Assembly: GCA_945928315.1 (NCBI GenBank)
Contig: CAMENN010000017.1
Location: 1 to 34,757, forward strand
DNA length: 34,757 nt
Direction: 5' to 3'
Origin: an uncultured Clostridia bacterium
GTDB taxonomy: Bacteria; Bacillota; Clostridia; Christensenellales; Aristaeellaceae
How positions within the stretch are numbered: position 1 is the first letter of the stretch; every line of letters starts with the position of its first letter. The position numbers and the translations under genes are program-made. The notes under the pieces were generated by a model. That model worked only from the letters and a program-made list of their open reading frames with translations, made no database searches and was not told the DNA's origin. Of this stretch, positions 21,001 through 23,967 are shown piece after piece.

Positions 21001-23733
21001 ATCAGCATCGACGCGGAAGGCACGGTGACGGCACGGGCACAGGGCGATATTCATCTGAGCGATGCCGCGGATCTGATTCTGATCGCGGACAGCGCGGACG
21101 GACAGATCAATGCCGATGCCGCGGGGAACCTGCATCTGAGCAATGCCGACGAGGCGGACATGATCATCGGCCCCGTGCATGCGGGCGGCAATGTCGTGAT
21201 CGAATCGAAGGGCAGCATTCTGGCAGGCGATCGCCTGGGCAGAGCGGAGCAGGTTGCCGGTGAGAGCATCACGCTCAAGGCGCTGGATGGTTCCGTAGGA
21301 ACGCAGAGTGCGCCGATTCTGGTGGATACCGACGCGGACAATGCCGGAACCCTGACGATCTGGGCTTCCGAAACGGCCAACGTGACGGAGCTCAGCGGGA
21401 ATCTGGTGATCGGCAGGGTGGAAACCGGCTCGGATACGACGATTACGGCGCCTGGCAGCATCACCGATGCGGATGACAGCCAGCAGGTGGTCTCTGCGGC
21501 GGATGCCGAGCGCGCTGCGGCGGAAGCCATGAGCAAGGCCGAGCTTGCGCAGACGGCCGCTGATGTGCTCAACGCCTATGCGGGCGATGCGGGACGGCTG
21601 CCGGAGGAGCTGGGCAGGAGCGCAGCGGAGCAGGCAGTCGAGCAGGCACAGGCGGCGCTGAATCAGCAGCAGACCATTCTGGACGGGCTGAATCAGCAGC
21701 TGGCCGCACTGCTTCTGAGCCCCGAAGCAACGCAGCAGCAGATCGACGCACTGGCAGAGAGGATCGCCATCCAGCAGGGCGCTGTGCCCGAAAAACAGAC
21801 CATTCTGGATGACCGGCAGGCCCAGCTGGATGAGATCAATCGACTGATTGATCTGGCGAAGCAGGATGCACAGGCCCTGCAGCAGGAAGCGGATCGTCTG
21901 AAGGAAGCGGCGGACGTGCTGGCAGAGGCAGCCCGCGCGGCGCTGGAGAAGGCCGAAGGCTCGGAGGACTCCATTGTCACGGGCGGCAGCCTCACGCTGG
22001 CAGCCGGCGGAGAGATCGGTTCCGACGACAATGCGCTGGGTGTGAATGTGGCCGGAACGCTGAGCGTTCAGGTTGGCGATGTGTCTGCCGATGGCGTGAA
22101 CATCGAGAGCACCGGCAGCATCCGATTCGATGCCATTGAGGCGGAGCATGTGCATATCGATGCACTGGGTGACATTCTGGCCGCGTCTGACGGCGATATG
22201 GATATTCAGGCGAACGAGCTTGAAATCCGGTCCGTGACCGGAGACGTCGGACAGTCCGACCGTCCGATCCGCACCTCTGTGGACAGCCTGACGGCGATCG
22301 GCGATGAAATCCACATCGCGAACGATCAGTCGCTGACCATTGACAGCGTGATCGGTCAGGACGTTCAGCTGGATGTGGACGGCGACGTGACCGCCGGCTC
22401 GGGTGATCCCAACATCATCGCGGACCGGCTGGAGATCGAAGCTAGCGGAAACATCGGCACGCAGGAGGAACGCCTGCACATTGATGCGGATGCGATTGTG
22501 CTGGAGGGCAAGGACATCTTCATTCACAACGATTCTGGTCATCTGGAGATCGAAAGGATCGTGAGTGACAGGATCGACATCGAGACGGAGGGCAGCATTT
22601 CCGGCGGACCGATTCACGGTAACCGGCTGGACATCGCTGCCAAGGGCGATGTCGGCAGCAAGGAGAACCCGCTGATCATCGATGTATCCGGCTGGGTTTC
22701 CATCCGCTCCGAGTATGGAAGAACACACTGGAAGAACATCTGGATGCCTGAGGAGCCGGAGAATACGGCGGATTACATCGAGCGGACCCTTGAAGACGAG
22801 GCCACGGGCGTCATCGTCCATGGTCAGCGGATTCATCGCAAGGCGAAGCTCATCGTACAGGATCTCATGAACCTGAACGAGGAAGCCCGCAAGGCGCTGT
22901 GCGCGCTGATCCGGGCGACTATGGAAAGCGACGCATCCGTATGTGCGCTGCGCATCAAGCTCACCGCTCCGGAGGATATGCCCGCCTGGCGCGGCCTGCT
23001 GGACGTGAGCATTCCCGTGGGCGAAGCCTACGAAGGCAAGCTGCTGCTGGTTCTGGGTTGTTCCGAAAGAGGGAAGCATGCGCTGTATGGCGGCGTGGTC
23101 GCGAATGGCCTGCTCACCTTCAGCACGGAGCAGCTGAACGATTTCGTGGTGCTCGACCCGGCCTGCTTCGAAGCTGTGTTCGCGCTGCTCCGCGGATTCA
23201 TCAACCACAGTTTGTCGGAACAGATGGATGTATCCTGGGAGGTGCTGCGGATTCTGGAGGAAGCGTATCGGCTCTACCGGGAGCAGATCGATCTCCGGCT
23301 TGGCGGCATGGACAACGACCGGCCGGCGCGCCTGCAGCTGCTGAATGCGGATACGGGAACGCGGATGAGCGTTGAGACGGCGTCGGAGGAAAACAGCGAT
23401 GCGCGCCTGATTGTGGAACGCATGGAAGAGGACACACAGGCGCGGGACGAATCGGACACTGCATGGCTCATGCCTGTGCGGGCTGACGTTCGTCTGGTGA
23501 GGTCCGTATGGACGGACGGAACTGAAGCCCTCGAGGAGATTTCCATCGACGGTGCGTGCGAATTGACGCTGAGCGTCTATGCGTACGCGGGCAGCCCGAT
23601 CATTGCGGAGTGCCAGATGAAGGATGGAAGCACAGCGCACTGTGAATGCGTCGTCGGCGAAAACGGCGATGTGACGCTGCAGCTGGATTCGATTCCCGTT
23701 CAGGTGGAAATCCGCCTGAATGAAGCGGTCTGA
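1..23733 (+). CDS. Giant LktA/FHA-like repetitive surface or secreted adhesin, 5' partial
   Basis: The frame is open from base 1 to the TGA at 23731-23733 (7910 residues), so the true start, and any signal peptide, lie upstream; the GTG at 136 is just the first internal start-like codon. Visible order: acidic tandem repeat (1-78); N-terminal region with RTX-like Gly/Asp motifs (about 800-1425); long Gly/Ala/Val-rich beta-type repeats (about 1900-15500) whose consensus alternates a V-G-D-G turn with short beta strands and a small-residue stretch; charged or helical insertions (about 4030-4320, 4591-5070, 5970-6270, 6940-7140, 9706-10100); a less repetitive globular region (about 15870-18590); FHA-like 20-residue rungs (about 18590-22750) interrupted by helical segments (about 19890-20330 and 21493-21963); a unique C-terminus. 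The build recalls Fusobacterium LktA-type filamentous adhesins and two-partner haemagglutinins, by memory of those families. Adhesion is inferred. No C-terminal LPXTG, hydrophobic anchor or obvious autotransporter barrel is seen, so the surface-retention mechanism is unknown. Confidence 0.85.
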   Translation, partial: ADESNASDEDGEAADESNASDEDGEAAVAPDLNGEEPSDTAAILAVPELSLGALETVSAAVDAPVLLAETGEGEAPVGQDDVVEAYAIPAGSAYIKEIAGSKYSNDTENNAIQSALVDALGYIKSLYDGEGSSAQKEATIVVSEGTYQGGIDLEARQGSASLKDQLINIILGLNQGDKTSSIRISIVAEDALDEEGNVTANGEGSARVEGNINIDFKGLDIVLAGLYLSTRGMVNVENADSVTYYGTTQDDVIEMEVSNVTESVHIDTGDGDDRVAVKVKKKPSLEVQFEVNEELKDSFDGITSVTQDNLQELPAELAKLVTSVIENVDAQISEQLNAVPLTLNIDLGLGNDTAEIKLIDSTDLVIGEPSVDKQGVINFGFSVDIGAVNATINGNAGNDRIELTGGRSLSYGQEVIGALVDHVSALNQLKPSTLTVLGGSGDDVVTVDTTTAFAFIGGMNLSVQGDDGFDRLHITGKLNKNADAAKRITASTVGADVEIAIDALAEITFLRTVLDDMLTVSFEKQFAIAVFGMDAFTDTLLNKRTISLNIGAAPVEAQSFTNYEVVDYVTKYTDDNEPYRSVSLDISSCLTVPEDGLFLTNIVASAADKEGRIEIEKLLAPDFNLVITGGHIEVTGNVDGKNILLHAIGTDDVVVEGKLSIIEDDLNQEDSMQVELGLYEAESKRRIEIGKNAYITANGALDVLASLTLNKGYIPDTGIIEFNPFILKLGEASVNVLGTIEALGAVRIGSELNVSIDATNGTLSKIVPVAVAAASGSALVTVAEDARMTSGASIQLDAVSDARLAADAASGVLKFSISLVLSMIDTAVQVRDNARIQAHDNVDLTANSFVRASSFATGKSASNISLEPQSGVFIAASYIQQETKAEILGSASVVALNGDVRLAAASRVFADTISVSVPSSESSGDYSVTRVIPFVEKLVGVKGAENQTLFGKIVSAATGSNTLGNLFTDGTESAQPEATGGQKTTQLMGSLGLGYIQSSTAARVDTLGEVATAGTLFVNARGETVSNLRADGSLYQTPALDDITGATAEDQANKAIGAGVGVMMFGQETVAEIVSGRIAAKALDVDADLGFTASSVVVKAGHIPDTADFGLGGAIAVHLAKTSANAVIGKNASYYIGSGSVNVASVGSGNYVTVGDASGKRTRRSFSVAGIQIPLAPANSFTSSSTGIGAGIAVGLTGIDVTAMIEDGVRFGGIPLQSLSVIADYTGKEHVEAAAGAAGGRAIVPVLALSVSGLATEAYLSSADETLELSGGLAVRANGSMIRNMVVDAAAVGGSVGFGGAFGIAILNDSANASMERGVEDSAGVLVEATSVSRFNQKVLASANGAIPQSSPSAGKTDTNGCTQDDYDKMIAGGDYPLDPDGEDMRNLFNEGEADKIADKNTETAKNLSAKLNTKNVNSTAVNNAANGRPQAQTSEGSIQVAAAFALNIHQNEALARISDDLTVKSAGDVKVTSLVDTDAVISANASATNSTQGVGVGVAINYVRYSNSAYIGAQTIRAKSLTVTADILEAGKKKTVEEIFEGLMQYFADTQGLEVLVEALLDAKGCNSLEEMFEKDPEFAEEYNKLDPEDKKAFSDLVLKMLSVQFGNETLDTTNAVMEAFAESMVDDFVSTLSEPEFLLGLLTGKASAKLEALFDKYGMTGGMTIDAVRDMVVAAMNARFGNPGELDGVGNLISTSAISGVGAANVGVAGAAAVAVIKGSTSATISGKTVLPSGADIVVDDTITLLAQGAQKVYTTASASADKNGMAIKNKNGSGNSGGKSVGVGASAAVSTITSDVKAILGDNRHVEAGALSVVAELRNDIDSVSVAGSDPLARRDSVANTPPELGGASTLPQNNTTEKDIAVDASVALAMIDNVVHACIGSKTKLTLSGGDIIATDRELADASFEQTNLWLRAYQRGQTSAMASGFAVGGSAAVGAAVAVNLANSDVMASFMGDGVVKGQAIIEACTSNEDEAYGLATVVGASLDRYLSRLRSVLSMLSFGESVPANSMNAQIMAKLNGFAGPAMSTGASAISGLPLLPALLQRLNITLPTNPASSGSAANAMGQASANAGGANGQALNSDDQGGQKINLAAAAGVNITAHVATAEVAGTLHASDVDVVAENRANYRTLGTGAAVAPFDSNSNCIAVGVAVSVNDNEANARLQGEVEATGDEETKKSDGDVRVTSTLTQNMDGRYRGLLGAQALAGSVSGQGGKVGFAGAVAILITKARANAVIAKDAVVTAGDILVEAIDQSKLAVRAGGLTASGSQMGVGGSFALIYADNALQALIDDGAHIFGRSLRVNAEKKGVSSQDYQFPFDWSALFTTNVTEEQKKGIINIDTENSKNGIIGIDIAFGMDDLMKVFDTLNYLASVNYYTESIAGAITAGANTTGALAGSVSMVFTGGETRALIGDGVIIELDGGNVEVTASSETNGRMIGGAIAATSGKVGAGVNIAALEDRDQIEASVGENVQILNAHDVIVSADAQRDVLAVTVAAGATSGANGAAALGGGINVIVTGGDVEASVGDGTQIEARGDFSVKAKNLSDLTLLSTSLGGASTGAAAGGTVAVIVAENKTLATVGDAAEILAENNVVVEAVSEEKLLNVLASLSGSAGASPTVAGTIGVLVSNSETRAEVGDKAKVTSIGGSVSIVADGVVRQVAVLAAATGSNGGAAAVGATVNVNVFNHKVLALVGENASLIAEKLDAGKNVVIVATADDETIIVTVAGAATTGTAVVSGAIPTIVSESTVQAGLGDGSHAEAGDSVVIYADLQTGLYDVAGAFSAASTAGVGATINSIVLNNRVEALVGKKITVIAHATPAVNGASAGYGIPNRLDRRRGVIVRANADNRIVMASMSGAASGNASVAGVVNTAVDKNTVRAAVGSGSTILSGCDESGEQESGGDSEVAVEADDDSHIINVAGGAAVGGTAGVDASTVVMVYDKTVEAILGMSLNASGETVVDAIELVRATGDVTVSAVSDDDILVLALNFSGGGTAGVAVGASALVFENDVMAGMGGKVYASGDASVEAAAQNELFNIASSAAGGGTAGVAPVGIVTYYEGATRAIIGSGADIVAGGTFSVTADSSEFLTTDAAGISVGGTASVSGTVDVAVFSQTTQAVTDDGAKIKANAITVDARDALTSYSVASALAGSGVAGVGVTAVINVINNTITAGFGKNNVIESLTGSIAISAASECDINAYAGTVAAGQVGVGATIMVTVAGGKLTQDTSDALIRNDTLTREEYEKLSEEEKKAYNESISGGFNPDAFMNETFAAGHSAAQGYRKDDLGILLEGDGARQSDITVGSTETADGRTQHSFNVEDGYRSDEFDAAGSSSEDARGESFEVDETRNSDITAAGNLCAARPGYDPKDTISAIIGGGSTVTSAGDIQVTAYDNLINDMISGTVAAGAFAGVGAGISVAVLYSNVLAQVEDGAVLTAENALTKEKGAIEVSARAGSTPVSDTDSKRIEALKDSFEGEDTVDLTSRTIRAISVTGSGAIAGVSAAIGSINIHSNVLACMEGDVAKAQTLTVESVMDYPLMLTATLTASGGIAGVGASVAATVFGGTVEASVAGDANIRNTDSVTVKSVQNTNAMSGAGAFAAGGVGANGAVAVVVNRSRMDTFIGQGVSLDADGALNVAADVDTNARAYILGVAFGGAAANMSAAVAVVSPEILTYIGATPDGHEQAAGAASANKGSVNANTVTVENNTSSTAVSTILSMAGGGIAMNGNALLVFNRTDAVAGISRANVEAGETITIQAIHEAIAKAELLSATVGATNVGFSVSYVHLRSGNQALIDTEGAQITAPTVCVYAGTEDSVNKAQAAANTVAGAAGAITVGMNAAIADNDARNLANIVGSGTLKATGSLKIMAYGIATADATICGMSIGGVNVNASFVTAVLRARQEATLTGSHVIAGSITAKSYFNADDATAQSAQAKLYTGGGALINVRVNVAVAYARSQSDAGLNPASLNPANANAAVSIDILTRGYANVLAEVSNMGGISATSAALSAAYAYGQSGFDAFMVVPDDASREWEVEAGQVTVKADTTSLVRANLTPSIGGVDIAKYNNIKVNVAVAQNSTRINAYLSGTGAMSAGAVEITATGVAKAEATVHKPDIDAGLTNVAANAMAATLDASQQAYIETLTLKAGSVTVTSHLNKDQTEGAYAILGSNGGKDGASLSGVNAKANVAVATAKATNSAKVIGAALEIDGTLRVEVIGNTFADARVNGSDFTADALGIGVNTLYAYAKGDFDALVSGNVNAAGISISNTYTAYANAVSAQPGKGVRLEAITIEGNVAYAETNVTANSSIHGSGSIDAGSGAVTVTMKGTARAKADIQSQDFSASVVDVAVNIVTAKVSGNQRAKIEGATVEAGSVTVQSEFNTDSSDDNYAATAKVGSGSGTKMSLVGGEASTANASVTAASASEVNGARLIVTGHVDVLTNARSYAYAGINVPTGSISYVNVSLMKVDADAAGTFTASIKVGEGVSSAGSVTVDATYMVHSLAQTGPAGGLSANVKNGTFNMANAKTSVTGNAGFGSDGSLTVHGNVTVTVNATADAIAQVRAHDLSISGYSAAVNWVKADLTAVQNAYLFGTGSASVEGSLTVQSKLNEVSGSAERHGAKATVSGPAGSVKGIAADINYAYASSTSRNRVFINAYGIGTANNAKALTLTANEVTLLARTMNLAQALAQNGSSLSLVTLGNLHAESHAMDSTQTYVDGADIIVTVGDLDMQARNDSRSMATAQAGGSGSFVNTTSSNAKACIGDDSNSPATCQDAQVYVAGGASIRSAGDVKLYAYNTGYAQSIIQKGGSLAIGEIKSSSLPTYSDYNTYAGIKNAGQIIASGDIDILAEDYTRAKSEAHDTSIAVTVSVKTTYGSNEVNTTTEAGVGAASLFASGSIRVQALSNASMHALTRCSTRGGFIADGDMKAYNTLKRTVKVTIGSGASLEADFGSLDVKAIGGSSDDVYTEARVDNTSFVAIGDARAYADVNTNASVNVTRGALLKNTFGNVSVISDASADNVHSYARVYNAGVGNEPDARALGTLTLTSTVNIGGSGTGKAEIIGRNVDIQSCFGSLYFHMESYARGRGLGVNVQARSRTLATLVNAVTVANAAIKGYDNVTILADSTPAYRSAHIYNDAYAFAQGVGEADSEAWLNESGKDDDKNSSSTTTTTIGAGVDIYGAAVRIDAVVFGGTVKQYPHTRRTGIAGSYTHSRGSLTSSRSMTIASGTGFHIGDAAAGMVIDISDRGGIRQVGLPKEDMTLFSTSASEIVIRALANALPGTLTLGEHALTSYTVYNQRFIPEVTIVNRTDRKLTIEGITVENINFINPKVYGANANEYEIKDSTVTTPSIRVENRGSGDVYVGGLISNRNGDTTFCWTGETGGNLTAVNSIILINAEAAKAAPVWTRTLNIVNAASIGTIDKDKSIRFWVFMFQEDGVQSVVNAQTSGHSCMQLTPVKFELVDTLPETGSSEAFTPAMRVETLLAEGVNDLLLDEGIRLYSLKNSIVVTMPLPGTLSYLTGVVKELAADASFDATGLNRYLQSYSIVDDVYIHLLPNGTKVYVASDGQIVRVVEKVNGVEITTPLDQYSFTYDENGSVVSVGLGDGVTLDLSTGKLTLDKGATFETLLSVIDAQWLVGNVGTGAGQIQFTYTYQEANANEPEGYETKLAVVGLTEWKTENGSTYYWVTNRGMSADVINPDTDTEAYLLVVTDGTVKAYIIGGKDESEEQSGSSTDGLKTVWDWDKNAILLVDKSIANKFKQYEGDLTYGWAYELAQNLIGTAVLDGSDPVDEAEWVAVKDFLGITGLTGLYNISEKAWYRYEYVTVGDRTIKGTVKLPVETYEAVDDNLSINYVKAGIILTDVPTDNGDITVVFDEDVFFTCSYSISTHEPLPYSKLGGVMYRYVESSGDVSYFVSRNVVKVTDHSIQITYTYARPASLLIEAADPDDENTGYTVGFYESDTHEGNDPNAKLVSYAQFDGPVSDIQIKKTELPTNDYVTGQGYRIHDYLYVSATGRVLMLVDADANGASEFNAIYDGSTYESGCMKIANVDAKINLYSGANEKVQPQFILKKEQNVMLESLTDVVATDVQGRYWYLNGSNWVPATQVTSGSQTLITYGGQTWLTIETKEGVLTYTLPNGICVGSDGSVVLPGESSSTQKLVEISGMSYPLGTLTGSEVIVTMPDQAGSLVDGRTDGQTAPDIAADGDVTLVTGSTGSIGTPEKPLDIVAGGDITFKNLIGGKELDTDTYIEVSDGDIVIEPDTVVRDVLFSVNAKNGSIKLTDLTVISDDDGDDNNGVLIMAASGDIVQLSPMVPEHLTGLVLTGDDNSLAYATLTAGGAITLDQVDADHAEATVQAVGKIDIAQIDADRNTAITMTAGKDITSERVNAESSTVVMTADGAIAADAVAANGSEITLSAGKDITSERVNAEASTVVMTADGAIAADAVDANGSEIKLTAGKNITSERVNAEASTVVMTADGAIAADAVDANGSEITLTAGQNLTFDMIEGTDSDVVLRSVSGSILTEDVEGYIRLSEGSALTLAAGADIGRSDARLMIDVPETLTVRIETVTNLYLDGVELEGDAFEGKRPEEDIGSGRNENGMTVSGDWMLDAGTETVSPVLAYQTPEELAAWIASSMAREQWQTLITAQSLAAQVKNGRIASETLQSILVNETDFTAVDLNRLMQAGDFATLGGMLADALTNVNAAPENPAAVPAVSNEVAMAWLGNAIGQGDVEKLGDTLNAILTQEDILALIGQAWNLADYEGMSQTKPEDPEARALNLSIGVSTGRSEIWNEGDINITQDEGDFTAADIRSERGDVTIDSVGGSILGVEDDTADISGRKISLTAKESIGDETNALEIDQRSNRLQLAGNITEPVKDENGVYSVQLVERQATDASGNPMTVWAIDVVMQYDWLRVDDAKEGTRLDAEAGESIFIREATGNMGLGTVKAGDDVSFEAPGTILDVREDEETGLNITAGGDAELKSETGAIGERDSSISIDAEGTVTARAQGDIHLSDAADLILIADSADGQINADAAGNLHLSNADEADMIIGPVHAGGNVVIESKGSILAGDRLGRAEQVAGESITLKALDGSVGTQSAPILVDTDADNAGTLTIWASETANVTELSGNLVIGRVETGSDTTITAPGSITDADDSQQVVSAADAERAAAEAMSKAELAQTAADVLNAYAGDAGRLPEELGRSAAEQAVEQAQAALNQQQTILDGLNQQLAALLLSPEATQQQIDALAERIAIQQGAVPEKQTILDDRQAQLDEINRLIDLAKQDAQALQQEADRLKEAADVLAEAARAALEKAEGSEDSIVTGGSLTLAAGGEIGSDDNALGVNVAGTLSVQVGDVSADGVNIESTGSIRFDAIEAEHVHIDALGDILAASDGDMDIQANELEIRSVTGDVGQSDRPIRTSVDSLTAIGDEIHIANDQSLTIDSVIGQDVQLDVDGDVTAGSGDPNIIADRLEIEASGNIGTQEERLHIDADAIVLEGKDIFIHNDSGHLEIERIVSDRIDIETEGSISGGPIHGNRLDIAAKGDVGSKENPLIIDVSGWVSIRSEYGRTHWKNIWMPEEPENTADYIERTLEDEATGVIVHGQRIHRKAKLIVQDLMNLNEEARKALCALIRATMESDASVCALRIKLTAPEDMPAWRGLLDVSIPVGEAYEGKLLLVLGCSERGKHALYGGVVANGLLTFSTEQLNDFVVLDPACFEAVFALLRGFINHSLSEQMDVSWEVLRILEEAYRLYREQIDLRLGGMDNDRPARLQLLNADTGTRMSVETASEENSDARLIVERMEEDTQARDESDTAWLMPVRADVRLVRSVWTDGTEALEEISIDGACELTLSVYAYAGSPIIAECQMKDGSTAHCECVVGENGDVTLQLDSIPVQVEIRLNEAV
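802..1425 (+). other. RTX-like Gly/Asp motifs in the giant protein
   Basis: Within the N-terminal region of the giant protein, short motifs of the form G-x-G-x-D-x-(hydrophobic)-x recur: TGDGDDRVAV (802-831), GNAGNDRIEL (1180-1209), GGSGDDVVTV (1312-1341) and a weaker QGDDGFDRLHI (1390-1422); another weak one, GLGNDTAEI, lies near 1045. RTX nonapeptides bind calcium in tandem parallel beta-rolls. Here they are scattered about 10 to 120 residues apart, so each may cap a beta-helix turn and bind calcium singly, if at all. The resemblance is visible in the sequence; calcium binding is inference. Confidence 0.55.
4591..5070 (+). other. Helix-rich insertion inside the beta-repeat region
   Basis: About 160 codons break the Gly/Ala/Val repeat pattern. 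They are rich in Lys, Glu, Asp, Leu, Met and Phe with amphipathic spacing (for example KKKTVEEIFEGLMQYF and FAEEYNKLDPEDKKAF). On either side the beta-type repeats resume in the same frame. It looks like a small helical domain protruding from the repeat fibre. No family was recognised. Confidence 0.55.
7234..8421 (+). repeat. Seven degenerate repeats of about 56 residues in the giant protein
   Basis: Units begin at codons 7234, 7402, 7576, 7741, 7909, 8080 and 8260, with an eighth, longer one starting at 8422. Their lengths are 56, 58, 55, 56, 57, 60 and 54 residues. Each opens with A-x-(V/I/L)-G-(D/E/K), then a variable beta strand, a second strand ending in V-x-A, and a Gly/Ala/Ser/Thr-rich stretch leading into V-x-V. 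DNA identity between units is low, so this is old duplication maintained by structure. Similar but less regular units cover much of 1900-15500; around 11700-14100 they become longer and Ala/Tyr-rich. Confidence 0.8.
9706..10100 (+). other. Acidic hydrophilic insertion in the giant protein
   Basis: About 130 codons rich in Asp, Glu, Ser, Arg and Gly interrupt the repeats, starting with a Lys/Glu helix-like run (TREEYEKLSEEEKKAYNES). A loose internal duplication is visible: GYRKDDL and GYRSDEF, and the pair ARQSDIT and TRNSDIT. It is probably a solvent-exposed loop or flexible spacer. No known domain was recognised. Confidence 0.5.
17215..17830 (+). other. AT-richer patch within the giant gene
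   Basis: Over about 600 bases the codon choice changes visibly: AT-ending codons such as GTA, ATA, AGT, TTG and TAT become common, while flanking sequence strongly favours G/C third positions. The encoded segment has more Trp, Tyr, Phe and Asp and lacks the Gly/Ala repeat pattern. The reading frame is continuous across both borders. It may be a recombined or horizontally acquired module inside the globular region; borders are approximate. Confidence 0.55.
19141..19500 (+). repeat. Three near-identical 120-bp tandem repeats (40 residues each)
   Basis: Copies are 19141-19260, 19261-19380 and 19381-19500, differing at only a few bases each. Every copy encodes two 20-residue rungs, one beginning GK(D/N)ITSERVNAE and one beginning DGAIAADAV, matching the rung length expected for an FHA-like right-handed beta-helix. 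A degenerate copy precedes the array (from about 19021) and a partial one follows at 19501. High DNA identity contrasts with the divergent repeats elsewhere, so this array expanded recently and could vary in length between strains. Confidence 0.95.
21493..21963 (+). other. Coiled-coil segment interrupting the FHA-like helix
   Basis: About 157 residues very rich in Ala, Gln, Glu and Leu with heptad-like spacing: an Ala/Glu-rich first helix, a short break at DAGRLPEEL, a Gln-rich helix, a turn around LLSPEATQQ, a second helix, another turn at QGAVPEKQ, then a long helix ending in ALEKAEG. It reads as a helical hairpin or bundle inserted between beta-helix rungs that resume at 21975. Such a module may be an oligomerisation or spacer element; function is inferred. 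Confidence 0.7.
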
Positions 23734-23748
23734 CCGGCTCGGACAGAT

Positions 23749-23787
23749 AAAAACAGCCTGCCGCCTTCGGGCGTGCAGGCTGCTTTT
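23749..23787. terminator. Bidirectional intrinsic terminator
   Basis: CAGCCTGC-CGCC-TTCG-GGCG-T-GCAGGCTG (23754-23782) forms a 12-bp stem with one bulge and a stable TTCG tetraloop. It is followed by CTTTT on the plus strand and, read on the minus strand, by TTTTT (complement of 23749-23753). It begins 15 bases after the giant gene stop and can also stop minus-strand transcripts from the convergent lacI-type gene. Confidence 0.9.
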
Positions 23788-23967
23788 GTATGCAGTGGGG
23801 GGAGGTTGGGCGTCATTTCCCGGCCGACAGACTGTTTTGCACCGAAATGCTTTTACAGCGCGAAGCGGGTTCAAGTGGCCCTTGCGGGGGCTGGGGCGGA
23901 ACCCCGGACAGGGGCTGGAGCGGCAGCCCAAGAATCCCGGAGAAGCGGCCTTGGAAACGGCAGAAGC

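Noticed and set aside
8749..23931. A 5060-codon minus-strand open reading frame antisense to the giant gene
   Set aside because: It is in codon register with the sense gene and its openness follows from the absence of TTA, CTA and TCA codons there. Its translation is rich in Arg, His and Val with no recognisable domain, whereas the sense frame has clear repeats and domains.
23788..23967. G-rich stretch with a loose direct repeat (GGGGCTGGGGCGG and GGGGCTGGAGCGG near 23888 and 23910)
   Set aside because: It might form a G-rich structure, but no gene, regular repeat array or clear hairpin with a T-run could be supported, so nothing was annotated.
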